This document shows positions 54,484-63,237 of a DNA stretch of 64,000 nucleotides, in pieces. The notes beneath the pieces were generated by a model, which ran no database searches, was not told the DNA's origin, and worked only from the letters and a program-made list of their open reading frames with translations. The translations under genes were made by a program, and so were the position numbers. The stretch comes from Nostoc edaphicum CCNP1411. GTDB lineage: Bacteria > Cyanobacteriota > Cyanobacteriia > Cyanobacteriales > Nostocaceae. Location: assembly GCF_014023275.1 (NCBI RefSeq), contig NZ_CP054698.1, positions 1,860,001 through 1,924,000 on the forward strand. The letters run 5' to 3'. Within the stretch, counting starts at the first letter, position 1. Each line of letters begins with the position of its first letter.

Positions 54484-55683
54484 ATGGCTCTCACCACCTC
54501 TACTTACCAAATTACTGATTTATTCGCCGAACGAGCTAGAAACCTTGCACCACCAACTTACGGCACTGAGTTAACCAAAATTATTACTGTTAGCTTTGCC
54601 TACGGTTTAGCTGACCCAATTCTCTTTCCCCACGCTGACTTGGCTGCTGCAAGTGCTGCTGTGCTGGCAGAAGAGGCTCCGATCGCCCTGAATTACGGGC
54701 CACCTTCAGCCCAATTGTATGAACAAATCATCCTCCGCTTGCAGGCTAAAGGAATCGCTGCCGATCGCGATCGCCTGATCATTGGCTATGGTTCTGGTCA
54801 GATTTTGGGCTTGCTACCAGATGTGTTTGTCGAACCTGGTGACGTAGTAATTGTAGAAGGGCCAACCTTCTTGGGAGTAGTTAGTAGATTTGTCCACGCT
54901 GGCGCACGCGTAATTACCATTCCTGTGGATGAGTTGGGGATGGATGTGGACGCCTTAGAAGAAACTTTGAGCGATTTGAAGAAACAGGGCATTCGACCCC
55001 GGTTTATTTACACCATCCCCACCTTTCATAATCCCACAGGCGCTACTATGCCGTTATTTCGCCGCCAAAAGCTAGTAGCACTGGCGGCTGAGTATGGCGT
55101 GCTGGTGGTGGAAGACGATGCTTACAGCGATTTGCGCTTCCAAGGGGAAGCGGTGCCTCCCTTGGCAACCCTCGACAAGGAGGGGTGGGTTTTATACGTG
55201 AGTACCTTCTCAAAAATTATTGCGCCTGGTATCCGGCTGGGCTGGGCTTGTGGCGATCCAGCAATTATTGAGCGGTTGGCAATGTTCAAAAGTGAGGGGC
55301 CAGTAGGGCCGTTTGTCAGCCATGTGGTCGCCCGCTACTGTGCTACAGGCAAACTAGATTATCACATTCAGGAGTTAATCGCCTGCTACAAACATAAGTG
55401 CAATTTGTTGTTAGAAGCGATCGCTCACGAGTTTCCCAGTGATGTAGTTGCTTTGCGACCGGGTGGAGGCTTTTTCGTTTGGTGTAAATTGCCGCCAGAT
55501 ATCAGCGCCAAAGCACTCCTAACCGCTGCTAATGAACACGGCATCAGCTTTCTGTCAGGGACTCGCTGTTATGCCAATGGACAGGGAGATGATGCCATCA
55601 GGTTAGCTTTTAGCTTTCAACCAACCGAGAAGATTGTTGAGGGAATCGCTGTTTTGGGAGCAGTGTTGCGCGAATGGCGGTAA
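54484..55683 (+). CDS. PLP-dependent fold-type I aminotransferase
   Basis: A 399-residue enzyme of the class I/II aminotransferase group related to 2-aminoadipate and valine-pyruvate aminotransferases. ALNYGPPSAQLYEQIILRLQ, YTIPTFHNPTGATM, VVEDDAYSDLRFQGEAVPPL and STFSKIIAPGIRLGW with Schiff-base lysine K244 are all present. RPGGGFFVWCKLP and the C-terminal Arg in DAIRLAFSFQP for substrate carboxylate binding complete it. No HTH domain precedes it, so it is not a MocR regulator. It follows the decayed IS and stands alone. Amino-acid specificity cannot be read. Confidence 0.92.
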   Translation: MALTTSTYQITDLFAERARNLAPPTYGTELTKIITVSFAYGLADPILFPHADLAAASAAVLAEEAPIALNYGPPSAQLYEQIILRLQAKGIAADRDRLIIGYGSGQILGLLPDVFVEPGDVVIVEGPTFLGVVSRFVHAGARVITIPVDELGMDVDALEETLSDLKKQGIRPRFIYTIPTFHNPTGATMPLFRRQKLVALAAEYGVLVVEDDAYSDLRFQGEAVPPLATLDKEGWVLYVSTFSKIIAPGIRLGWACGDPAIIERLAMFKSEGPVGPFVSHVVARYCATGKLDYHIQELIACYKHKCNLLLEAIAHEFPSDVVALRPGGGFFVWCKLPPDISAKALLTAANEHGISFLSGTRCYANGQGDDAIRLAFSFQPTEKIVEGIAVLGAVLREWR

Positions 55684-55688
55684 TTCTT

Positions 55689-55805
55689 CAGGAGGCAGGA
55701 GGCAGGAGGCAGATAGCGCAGCATTAGCGAGTCCGCGTACTCTTACAGAAAAGCAAGGCGTCAGGCAGTCTTACTCCTGCCTCCTGCCCTCTGCCTCCTG
55801 CCTTC
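55689..55805. repeat. inverted CAGGAGG tandem repeats
   Basis: CAGGAGGCAGGAGGCAGG at 55689 is complementary to CTCCTGCCTCCTGCC near 55775-55803. The two tandem tracts can form a long hairpin between the convergent aminotransferase and J-domain genes and may serve as a bidirectional terminator. Confidence 0.6.
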
Positions 55806-55824
55806 CTCGATAAATTTTGTAAAC

Positions 55825-56445
55825 TTAAAAAATTTGTTCTAAGCGTTGGAAATCGCGCTGGACTTCATACCAGAGAGTTTTATTATGGGGGTCTGTCTTC
55901 AGAGCTTTTTTGAGATAAATTCTGGCTTTGAGCAGTTGTTTTTCGGAAATAAGCGCCCGTCCCCAAATTTGATAGACGATCGCTAGCCATTGGCGGACTT
56001 CTGCATCTGTTGACAAGCGATCTGCTAAAGCTTCCGCCAGAGCGATCGCTTGCGGAAATCGTCTTTCTTGCAAAAATCGCTGCAATTGCTCATAAGTCTT
56101 CCACTTTAGCCGTTCTTCTATTTCCAACAGATTCGGCGGCTTTGGTTTCCCTGATTCTTGGCTTGTCACCGTTGTTACTGGTGTTTTCTGCCGCTGCGTT
56201 GCCTTGGTGTCATTACGCGCAGTTGACACATGACTTGAATGGGCAACAGTTTCCTCTGGCAGTACTACTGTCAGCAGGAGTTTGTAAGCCTCTGTCAAGG
56301 CAATAAATTTATCTTTGGCTTTGTTGTCATCTGGGTTGATATCGGGGTGATATTGCTGCGCCAGTCGTCGGTAAGACGCTTTGATGTCAGCAAAAGAAGC
56401 TCCCGATCTTAAACCTAGTAAACGGTAGCAATCTCCAAGATCCAT
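55825..56445 (-). CDS. J-domain protein with TPR-like C-terminus
   Basis: A 206-residue co-chaperone. The N-terminal J domain (DCYRLLGLRSGASFADIKAS with the HPD motif in QQYHPDINPDDNKAKDKF) would stimulate a DnaK ATPase. The C-terminal ~90 residues (RFPQAIALAEALADRLSTDA, LKARIYLKKALKTDPHNKTL) read as TPR-like helices. It lacks the Gly/Phe and zinc regions of DnaJ, so it is a type III J protein. It is convergent with the aminotransferase gene. Confidence 0.9.
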   Translation of the reverse strand: MDLGDCYRLLGLRSGASFADIKASYRRLAQQYHPDINPDDNKAKDKFIALTEAYKLLLTVVLPEETVAHSSHVSTARNDTKATQRQKTPVTTVTSQESGKPKPPNLLEIEERLKWKTYEQLQRFLQERRFPQAIALAEALADRLSTDAEVRQWLAIVYQIWGRALISEKQLLKARIYLKKALKTDPHNKTLWYEVQRDFQRLEQIF

Positions 56446-56570
56446 CTTGAGCTATGAGCTATCGAATATCGAGCTAGGGGCTACCAGCTATGAGCTTTAA
56501 GCCTGAACTATTAATAATAAGGGCTAATTTGCTATTTTAAAGTTCAATGTTGACAGTTTGTTTAAAGAAG

Positions 56571-56690
56571 GGCATTGGGCATGGGGAATGGGGCATTGGG
56601 AATGGGGCAATTAATTATTCTTCCCCTGCCTCCCCTGCCTCCCATGCTCCTCTGCTCCTCTGCCCCCCTGCCCCTCTGCCTCCCTATTCC
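56571..56690. repeat. GGGCATGGGG and CCCCTGCCT short tandem repeats
   Basis: Heptad-like GGGCATTGGGCATGGGGAAT units (56571-56611) are followed by C/T-rich CCCCTGCCTCCCCTGCCTCC units (56623-56690). These are the same repeat types found inside coding genes at 19340 and 24035-24180. Here they separate clpP from the J-domain gene. Confidence 0.75.
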
Positions 56691-57295
56691 CCAGTTATTA
56701 CCGAGGTTCGGTCTTCAATTACACGGTCAATTAAACCGTATTCCTTAGCCTCTTGAGCAGACATGAAAAAGTCACGATCCATATCTTTTTCAATTTTTTC
56801 TATGGTCTGACCAGTTTTATCAGCATAAATGCCATTAAGCTGGTGACGAATCCTAAGAATCTCTTTAGCTTCAATTTCGATATCGGTTGCTTGTCCACGA
56901 GTGCCACCAGATGGCTGGTGAATCATAATCCGTGAGTGAGGCAGTGCTAACCGTTTGCCTTTTGTGCCAGCTGCCAGCAAAAAAGACCCCATTGAAGCAG
57001 CTAAACCGACGCAAATAGTCACTACATCTGATTTGATATGTTGCATGGTGTCAAAAATAGCCATGCCAGATGTAACCATTCCACCGGGAGAATTGATGTA
57101 TATATAAATATCTTTACCTGGATCATCTGAGTCCAGATACAGCATTACAGCGATAATTTGATTGGCAATTTCATCATCAATATCTCGCCCCAAGAATATA
57201 ATCCGTTCTCGGTAAAGGCGATCGTAGATACTAATCCAATCTGTATATTGTCCACCGGGCATCCGGTAAGGAACTTTAGGAACGCCTATAGGCAT
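56684..57295 (-). CDS. clpP: ATP-dependent Clp protease proteolytic subunit ClpP
   Basis: A 203-residue serine protease subunit with an intact triad: S101 ([15 protein letters not shown]), H126 ([10 protein letters not shown]) and D175 ([19 protein letters not shown]). The C-terminus is intact and slightly longer than in E. coli, with no propeptide evident. Directly upstream in the same direction is the catalytically dead paralogue ClpR. In cyanobacteria ClpP3 and ClpR form a mixed heptameric core that works with ClpC, so this is probably clpP3. Confidence 0.95.
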   Translation of the reverse strand: MPIGVPKVPYRMPGGQYTDWISIYDRLYRERIIFLGRDIDDEIANQIIAVMLYLDSDDPGKDIYIYINSPGGMVTSGMAIFDTMQHIKSDVVTICVGLAASMGSFLLAAGTKGKRLALPHSRIMIHQPSGGTRGQATDIEIEAKEILRIRHQLNGIYADKTGQTIEKIEKDMDRDFFMSAQEAKEYGLIDRVIEDRTSVITGE

Positions 57296-57402
57296 AATTT
57301 ACTCCGTTCTTAATAATTTGGGGGCGATAGGAGAGTTAGGAATAACTCATAACTCCTGTACAGACGGGATTAATCGCGTCTCTACTCAGCACTCAGCACT
57401 TA

Positions 57403-58065
57403 CTAGAGGACACTGGCAGGAAGTGGGGGATTGGCGAGTTCTTCTTTCTCAAAAACTCGGTCAATCAGTCCGTATTCCTTCGCTTCGTAAGGTGTTAGGT
57501 ATAACAGCCGATCCATATCTTTAGTAATTTTTTCTGGAGGCTGTCCAGTAGTGCGATGCAAGATATCAACTAAGGCTCCTTTATTTACCAAAACTTCCCT
57601 AGCGCGAATTTGAATATCCGTTGCTTGACCTTGGGCGTAGCTCTTGGGCTGATGCAGGATAATCGAGGAGTGAGGCAAACTGGCGCGGCAGCCTTTTGTA
57701 CCAGCACTGAGAAGCATCGCTGCCATACCCATCGCGGAACCGACGCAGATGGTGTGGATAGGAGGCTTGATATATTTCATGGTGTCAAAGATGGCGAAGG
57801 CTTCGGTTTCAAAGCCAATAGGTTCGCCACTGTAACCGGAAGTGCCGGTGGAGTTGATATAGATTTTAATCGGTTTTTCGGGGTCGTCGGATTGCAAAAA
57901 TAGCAATTCGGCCACGATTAATTCCGTGACAGCAGGCACCAGTGGCATCCCAATATAGACAATTCGCTCCTTCAATAAGAGGGAAGGTAAATCTGGCGGT
58001 GGTGTCCGGTAAAAGTTATCGCCGTAATATGGGGCTTGAACAGCCTTAATTGGGGAAATGTCCAT
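57403..58065 (-). CDS. clpR: inactive Clp protease subunit ClpR
   Basis: A 220-residue ClpP paralogue. The active-site region reads CVGSAMGMAAMLLSAG, so the catalytic Ser is replaced by Gly (G113), while H138 (IILHQPKS) and the Asp segment [19 protein letters not shown] remain. A short insertion (TGTSGYSGEPIGFETE) lies before the handle region. This is the pattern of ClpR, a structural partner in the ClpP3/ClpR core. It precedes clpP by 107 bp in the same direction and is likely co-transcribed. Confidence 0.95.
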   Translation of the reverse strand: MDISPIKAVQAPYYGDNFYRTPPPDLPSLLLKERIVYIGMPLVPAVTELIVAELLFLQSDDPEKPIKIYINSTGTSGYSGEPIGFETEAFAIFDTMKYIKPPIHTICVGSAMGMAAMLLSAGTKGCRASLPHSSIILHQPKSYAQGQATDIQIRAREVLVNKGALVDILHRTTGQPPEKITKDMDRLLYLTPYEAKEYGLIDRVFEKEELANPPLPASVL

Positions 58066-58303
58066 AGCAACTGATCGCCTGAAACTATGCCGTTAACTGT
58101 AATACATCCTAGCGCGATGCACGCCTCCCTCAAGGTGCGGATTTCTCCCTAATGCTGAAGGCGGCTTCGCATCTGCCAATGCTTGGCTTCTAAGATATTC
58201 TGATTATATTAGTGTATTTATGTTGGATAGGTTTTCCGTAGAGCTAAAGTAGTGCTTTGAAGTTATTTATTAATATGTGTATCCTGAATAGGGACTTTGT
58301 GTT

Positions 58304-59560
58304 ATGAAGGTTAGTCTGCACCCTGCCTTGAATGATGGTAATTTGGACGCGAGTCAACTGAATAGTCAACGTCAGTTGGGAATTTCGATTTCGGCGATCG
58401 CAGAGACTCAAGACCGCCATGTACCCCTGAATTTATGCTTAATTCTCGATCATAGTGGTTCGATGAACGGGCGATCGCTAGAAACGGTCAAAAAAGCCGC
58501 GAATCGTCTGGTAGATAGACTCAATCCTGGCGATCGCCTCAGTGTTGTAGTTTTCGATCACCGTGCCAAAGTCTTAGTACCTAGTCAAAGTGTCGAAGAT
58601 CCAGAAAAAATCAAACAGCAAATTAATCGCCTCAATGCCGATGGTGGAACTGCGATTGATGAAGGATTGCGTTTGGGGATTGAGGAGTTGGCAAAGGGAA
58701 AAAAAGATACTGTTTCTCAAGCCTTCTTATTAACCGACGGTGAAAATGAACACGGTGATAATAATCGCTGTTTAAAATTCGCTCAATTGGCCGCTAGTTA
58801 TAATTTGACTTTAAACACTTTGGGATTTGGTGACAATTGGAACCAAGATGTTTTAGAAAAAATTGCTGATGCTGGTTTAGGTACTTTATCTTATATTCAA
58901 AAACCCGAACAGGCAGTGGAAGAGTTTAATCGCCTGTTCAGCCGGATTCAAACGGTGGGATTGACTAATGCTTATCTGCTATTCTCCCTGATGCCCCATG
59001 TCCGGCTAGCGGAACTCAAACCGATTGCCCAAGTTTCCCCAGACACAATTGAGTTACCACTGCAACAAGAAGCTGATGGACGTTTCACTGTGCGGTTGGG
59101 AGATTTAATGAAAGATGCAGAACGGGTAATTTTAGCTAATATTTATTTGGGACAATTGCCAGCAGGTGAACAAGCGATCGCTAATGTGCAAGTCCGCTAC
59201 GATGATCCAGCCGCCAACAAGGTAGGTTTATTGACAGCAAATATCCCAGTTTATGCCCATGTCGTGAAAAATTACCAAGCAGACCTTAATCCCCAGGTGC
59301 AGCAGTCGATTTTGGCATTAGCGAAGTATCGCCAAACCCAGCTAGCCGAGACGAAATTGCAACAAGGCGATCGCTCTGGTGCGGCGACGATGTTACAAAC
59401 GGCTGCTAAAACTGCGCTGCAAATGGGAGATACTGGGGCGGCGACGGTGTTGCAAACTTCTGCCACCCAGCTACAAGCTGGCGGAGATTTATCTGAAAGC
59501 GATCGCAAGAAAACCAGAATTGTCTCGAAAACAGTTTTGCAAGATACCCCTCCCCAGTAA
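58304..59560 (+). CDS. VWA domain-containing protein, copy 1
   Basis: A 418-residue protein. The von Willebrand A domain begins with the MIDAS motif ILDHSGSMNG (D49, S51, S53). The conserved Thr is in DGGTAIDEGLRLGIEEL and the Asp in QAFLLTDGENEHGDNN. The C-terminal part holds a beta-rich region (SLMPHVRLAELKPIAQVSPD) and a helical tail (SILALAKYRQTQLAETKLQQ, AATMLQTAAKTALQMGDTGA). No signal peptide is present, so it is intracellular. A paralogue follows after 12 bp. The function of such cyanobacterial VWA proteins is unknown; metal-dependent protein binding is likely. Confidence 0.88.
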   Translation: MKVSLHPALNDGNLDASQLNSQRQLGISISAIAETQDRHVPLNLCLILDHSGSMNGRSLETVKKAANRLVDRLNPGDRLSVVVFDHRAKVLVPSQSVEDPEKIKQQINRLNADGGTAIDEGLRLGIEELAKGKKDTVSQAFLLTDGENEHGDNNRCLKFAQLAASYNLTLNTLGFGDNWNQDVLEKIADAGLGTLSYIQKPEQAVEEFNRLFSRIQTVGLTNAYLLFSLMPHVRLAELKPIAQVSPDTIELPLQQEADGRFTVRLGDLMKDAERVILANIYLGQLPAGEQAIANVQVRYDDPAANKVGLLTANIPVYAHVVKNYQADLNPQVQQSILALAKYRQTQLAETKLQQGDRSGAATMLQTAAKTALQMGDTGAATVLQTSATQLQAGGDLSESDRKKTRIVSKTVLQDTPPQ

Positions 59561-59572
59561 ACTTAGGTTTAG

Positions 59573-60853
59573 ATGAAAGTTAAATTGCTCTCGGCGTTAA
59601 ATGACAATAATGTTGATGTGGCTCAAACAAGTAGCCAACGTCAATTGGCAATTACAATTTTTGCGCTCGCTGGTGAGTCTGATCAAAATCTTCCCCTTAA
59701 TCTCTGCTTGATTTTAGATAAAAGTGGTTCCATGCATGGACAACCGATAAAAACGGTGATCCAGGCAGTGGAAGGATTAATTGATCGGTTGAAAGTAGGC
59801 GATCGCATTTCAGTTGTGGCTTTTTCCGGTTCTGCGGAAGTCATTATCCCCAACCAAGCGATCGAAGACCCCGAAAGCATCAAATCTCAAATCAAAAGCA
59901 AACTGACTGCTAGCGGCGGTACTGCGATCGCCGAGGGTTTGGAACTGGGAATTACAGAACTGATGAAGGGTACAAGAGGCGCTGTTTCCCAGGCGTTTCT
60001 GCTGACGGATGGGCATGGTGAAAGCAGTTTGCGGATTTGGAAGTGGGATATTGGGCGAGATGACAACAAGCGCTGTGTCAAACTGGCGCAAAAAGCTGCC
60101 AAACTGAACCTAACTATCAACACTTTCGGATTTGGCAATAGCTGGAATCAAGATTTGCTAGAAAAAATTGCCGATGTCGGTGGTGGTACTCTAGCTCATA
60201 TTGAACATCCTGAACAAGCTGTGGAGCAATTTAGCCGACTATTTGGCCGGATTCAGTCAATTGGGCTAACAAATGCCTACTTGCTGTTATCTCTAGTGCC
60301 CAATGTCCGATTAGCAGAATTGAAACCTATTGCCCAAGTTGCCCCAGACACAATCGAGTTACCAGTGGAAGCCGAAGCTGATGGTAGCTTTGCTGTGCGT
60401 TTGGGAGATTTGATGCAGGATGTAGAACGGGTAGTTTTGGCTAACATTTATCTGGGACAGTTGCCAGAAGGGAAACAAGTGATCGGGCATCTGCAAATCC
60501 GTTATGATGACCCATTAGTTAATGAACAAGGCTTACTTTCGCCCCTTGTACCAGTCTATGCAGATGTAGTGCGGGCGTATCAACCAACATCCAATCCCCA
60601 GGTACAACAGTCTATTTTGGCATTAGCGAAGTATCGTCAAACCCAATTAGCCGAGGCGAAATTGCTACAAGGCGATCGCACTGGTGCAGCCACGATGCTA
60701 CAAACAGCAGCTAAAACCGCTTTACAAATTGGAGATAAAGGTGCAGCGACAGTGTTGCAAACTTCCGCCACTCGCCTGCAAGCTGGAGAAGAACTTTCTG
60801 AAGCTGACCTGAAGAAAACTAGGATTGTATCAAAGACTGTTTTACAAGAATAG
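59573..60853 (+). CDS. VWA domain-containing protein, copy 2
   Basis: A 426-residue tandem paralogue of the preceding gene, similar along its whole length. MIDAS is ILDKSGSMHG (D49), the Thr is in SGGTAIAEGLELGITELMKG and the Asp in QAFLLTDGHGESS. It has an eight-residue longer loop after that Asp (LRIWKWDIGRDDNKR). The helical tail is nearly unchanged (QSILALAKYRQTQLAEAKLL). Spacing of 12 bp indicates one operon. The pair may form hetero-oligomers. Confidence 0.88.
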   Translation: MKVKLLSALNDNNVDVAQTSSQRQLAITIFALAGESDQNLPLNLCLILDKSGSMHGQPIKTVIQAVEGLIDRLKVGDRISVVAFSGSAEVIIPNQAIEDPESIKSQIKSKLTASGGTAIAEGLELGITELMKGTRGAVSQAFLLTDGHGESSLRIWKWDIGRDDNKRCVKLAQKAAKLNLTINTFGFGNSWNQDLLEKIADVGGGTLAHIEHPEQAVEQFSRLFGRIQSIGLTNAYLLLSLVPNVRLAELKPIAQVAPDTIELPVEAEADGSFAVRLGDLMQDVERVVLANIYLGQLPEGKQVIGHLQIRYDDPLVNEQGLLSPLVPVYADVVRAYQPTSNPQVQQSILALAKYRQTQLAEAKLLQGDRTGAATMLQTAAKTALQIGDKGAATVLQTSATRLQAGEELSEADLKKTRIVSKTVLQE

Positions 60854-60990
60854 TAACTTTTTTGAATTCGCACAAGTAGGACGATGCAAAAATTAAGCAG
60901 AATTAATTAACTACAAATAAACGATACACCAAAATAAATGCGTGAATTACTTAAATAAACAAGCCAATTTAGTAAGTCAAACCTCTGATG

Positions 60991-61400
60991 AAACTTAACA
61001 GCACTGCTTTTGGTTGCCCTTCTTGGACTAAGGCGATCGCTTCTCGCTTAGAGGATGTTTGAAAAGTCATCCAACGTATGTTTGACTACTCTAGCTATCG
61101 AGAAATTGAACGAGAGAATGAGGGTTGTGGAACTTGCGATCGCTTCTCTGAGTTGCATTTAAGGCTCAAGCTGACACTTTTCAAACAACCTCTTAGAGTT
61201 GGCTTGTTGGATTAGCTGAGAAAGCTCTTGGTTGTCGCGTATATTTGCTTCTAGCATATAATTTGCCATTTTGAAGTCAGTTATAATTCTATGTTACGCG
61301 ATCGCCTATTTCCTTGTTCTTAAGTTATCAGCAAAACCTCTAGCAGTTAGATAATTGAAGCGATCGCCTAATAATCATGACTCACAGGAATAGCGATCGC
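60991..61400 (-). pseudogene. duplicated antitoxin gene start, interrupted by a MITE
   Basis: 60991-61050 plus 61196-61400 duplicate 62103-62368, i.e. the first ~40 codons of the intact antitoxin gene and its upstream region. The start ATG is at 61257. A 142-bp element at 61051-61192 interrupts it, and the copy lacks the antitoxin's C-terminal half and toxin. It therefore encodes at most a short peptide (MLEANIRDNQELSQLIQQAN). Confidence 0.85.
61051..61192. mobile_element. MITE with GAGG..TGTTTGAAAAGT ends and TTA duplication
   Basis: The left end is GAGGATGTTTGAAAAGT and the right end ACTTTTCAAACAACCTC. TTA flanks it at 61048-61050 and 61193-61195. The intact antitoxin gene near 62160 shows the empty site (CGCTTAGAGTTGGC) with one TTA. 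This defines a 142-bp element with 3-bp duplication. It belongs to the same family as 4817-5050. Confidence 0.85.
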
Positions 61401-61452
61401 CTTTAGGAGATGGATATTGATGCGATCGCTCAAACAAATCAGTTTATCTAGC

Positions 61453-61923
61453 TTATGGGGCATATTTTTGTAAGAACTCGCTTGGAGTGAAACATTCAAA
61501 TTCTTCAGTTTGCTCGACAAGTGCGCGAATTAGTTTGTAATTTCTGGATACAAAACATTTTGCTTTTCCTTGCTTGGCAGTCAGGTAAACACCTGCATCT
61601 TCACGGGGAATTATGCCAGCATCAGCGATCGCTTGAATATCTTGGTCTTCTACAAATATGAAATCTACTTTCAATTGCTGCCAAAGTCTTGTTAACAGAC
61701 CACTTGACCAGTCTTTGTTTTGCAAGCGTTTACCAACTCGTAAGATTTGATCGATAAGTTCTTGAGAGAAGATAACTCTAGTTTGCTCATCGCTATTTTC
61801 ATCACTTACTAGCAAGGATAAAATTTTGCTTTCATCGCTGGCTAAATCAAGCGCTCCCAGAATGTAGATATTTGTATCGAGAAATATTGATTTGGGCAAA
61901 CTAAACTTTGATTTCACCGTCAT
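61453..61923 (-). CDS. PIN-domain toxin
   Basis: A 156-residue PIN ribonuclease. The first Asp and Asn lie in FLDTNIYILGALD, the middle acid in IFSQELIDQILRVGKRLQ, and the last acids in IPREDAGVYLTAKQGKAKCF followed by VSRNYKLIRAL. It is preceded by the antitoxin gene and overlaps it by 23 bp. The set resembles a VapBC-type type II toxin-antitoxin pair with a Phd/YefM-like antitoxin. Its RNA target is unknown. Confidence 0.85.
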   Translation of the reverse strand: MTVKSKFSLPKSIFLDTNIYILGALDLASDESKILSLLVSDENSDEQTRVIFSQELIDQILRVGKRLQNKDWSSGLLTRLWQQLKVDFIFVEDQDIQAIADAGIIPREDAGVYLTAKQGKAKCFVSRNYKLIRALVEQTEEFECFTPSEFLQKYAP

Positions 61924-62224
61924 TTAGCCTTTGCTCTCTTTCTGTTGATATTTCTTGTTTTACATCCTGAATAAGTTCCATAATTTTGTCGGTCGAGTCA
62001 TAGCCATATTTGGTAAAAAGTTGATGCGACATAGTTGCAAATGCTTCGTTTGATAGCTGTTCTCGGCGATCGCTAATCCCTATCAAATGTTGAAACATTT
62101 CTAAACTTAACAGCACTGCTTTTGGTTGCCCTTCTTGGACTAAGGCGATCGCTTCTCGCTTAGAGTTGGCTTGTTGGATTAGCTGAGAAAGCTCTTGGTT
62201 GTCGCGTATATTTGCTTCTAGCAT
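61901..62224 (-). CDS. Phd/YefM-type antitoxin
   Basis: A 107-residue protein. The N-terminal region (NQELSQLIQQANSKREAIAL and VQEGQPKAVLLSLEMFQHLI) is the DNA-binding and dimerisation fold of the Phd/YefM group, and the acidic C-terminus (DKIMELIQDVKQEISTEREQ) would bind the toxin. The start region is duplicated upstream at 60991-61400. It overlaps the PIN toxin gene. Confidence 0.82.
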   Translation of the reverse strand: MLEANIRDNQELSQLIQQANSKREAIALVQEGQPKAVLLSLEMFQHLIGISDRREQLSNEAFATMSHQLFTKYGYDSTDKIMELIQDVKQEISTEREQRLNDGEIKV

Positions 62225-62604
62225 ATAATTTGCTGTTTTGAAGTCAGTTATAATTCTATGTTACGCGATCGCCTATTTCCTTGTTCTTAAGTTATCAGCA
62301 AAACCTCTAGCAGTTAGATAATTGAGGCGATCGCCTAACGCTTTACGACTCACAGAAATAGCGATCGCATACCGCAAAGCCTTTAGCAGATAGATAATTG
62401 AGGCGATCGCGTTTGACTTAGAGTATAACCTGTGGTATTTTATCCAAACGGCTTGTTTAACTATTAAATTGCCTAAACAAGCTGTACTTAAACCGCAGTT
62501 GCGTTACAACTCCAATTTTAATCGTCCGCTTTGTAATTGGATAACGATTATCTTGGGCGTTTTCAGATAAGTCAATTAAGCTATAACTCATTTCAGATTG
62601 CTAT
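62225..62604. other. intergenic region with HIP1-containing repeats
   Basis: Three related units of CTAGCAGTTAGATAATTGAG followed by GCGATCGC occur near 61336, 62308 and 62386, the first two as part of the segmental duplication. No gene is seen before the ATPase start at 62605. Confidence 0.5.
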
Positions 62605-63237
62605 ATGACAAAAATTTCGATAAGCGAAATAGAGTTTAACAATGGCACTAAGATTGTACTAAAGGCGAATGAAATAGTAGTATTTGTTGGACCAAATAAT
62701 GCTGGAAAAAGTGCTACCTTGAAAGAGTCATTAAGCCTTTTAAAGTCAAAAGTCAATGGTAAACAAAACGCAAAAGTTCTAAGGGATTTAACAATTTGCA
62801 AGGAAGGTGATGAAGCGGGTTTTAAATCTTTTCTAGAAAAAATATCTATAGAGAAATATCAAGGCAATCCAGAGCCTAATCTTCAAGGTTTTGGTTTTAA
62901 TATTTATAGACCTAGTATTGAAGGCTTTTGGATTAATTCTGACAATGGCTTAGGTGAATTAACGGCAGTTTTTGCAAATATGTTAGGAACAGAAGATAGG
63001 CTGAAAGCAGCAAATCCCGCCCCTAATATTAAATTAATTACTGAACCAATTCAACATCCAATTCATTTTCTTCAGAAAAATGACAACTTAGAATCCGAAT
63101 TCAGTAATTATTTTAGACAAGCATTTGGGACAGACCTTATTGTTCATAGAAATGCTGGAAGTGAGGTGCCACTTTATGTAGGAGAAAAACCAGTTTTGCA
63201 TAATGGTGAAGATATAGGACTAATATTTGATTTCTGA
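62605..63237 (+). CDS. AAA/OLD-like ATPase, truncated at its 3' side
   Basis: 210 residues of an SMC/RecF-like ATPase. ISISEIEFNNGTKIVLKANE precedes Walker A (VFVGPNNAGKSATLKESLSL). The frame stays open through VFANMLGTEDRLKAANPAPN and VPLYVGEKPVLHNGEDI, then stops at TGA 63235. ABC-type signature and Walker B are missing; related proteins run to 500 or more residues. The stop lies where the convergent IS630 transposase gene ends, so the insertion probably removed the C-terminal two thirds. Such ATPases often belong to antiphage systems (OLD/Gabija-like), but the partner cannot be judged from this fragment. Confidence 0.75.
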   Translation: MTKISISEIEFNNGTKIVLKANEIVVFVGPNNAGKSATLKESLSLLKSKVNGKQNAKVLRDLTICKEGDEAGFKSFLEKISIEKYQGNPEPNLQGFGFNIYRPSIEGFWINSDNGLGELTAVFANMLGTEDRLKAANPAPNIKLITEPIQHPIHFLQKNDNLESEFSNYFRQAFGTDLIVHRNAGSEVPLYVGEKPVLHNGEDIGLIFDF

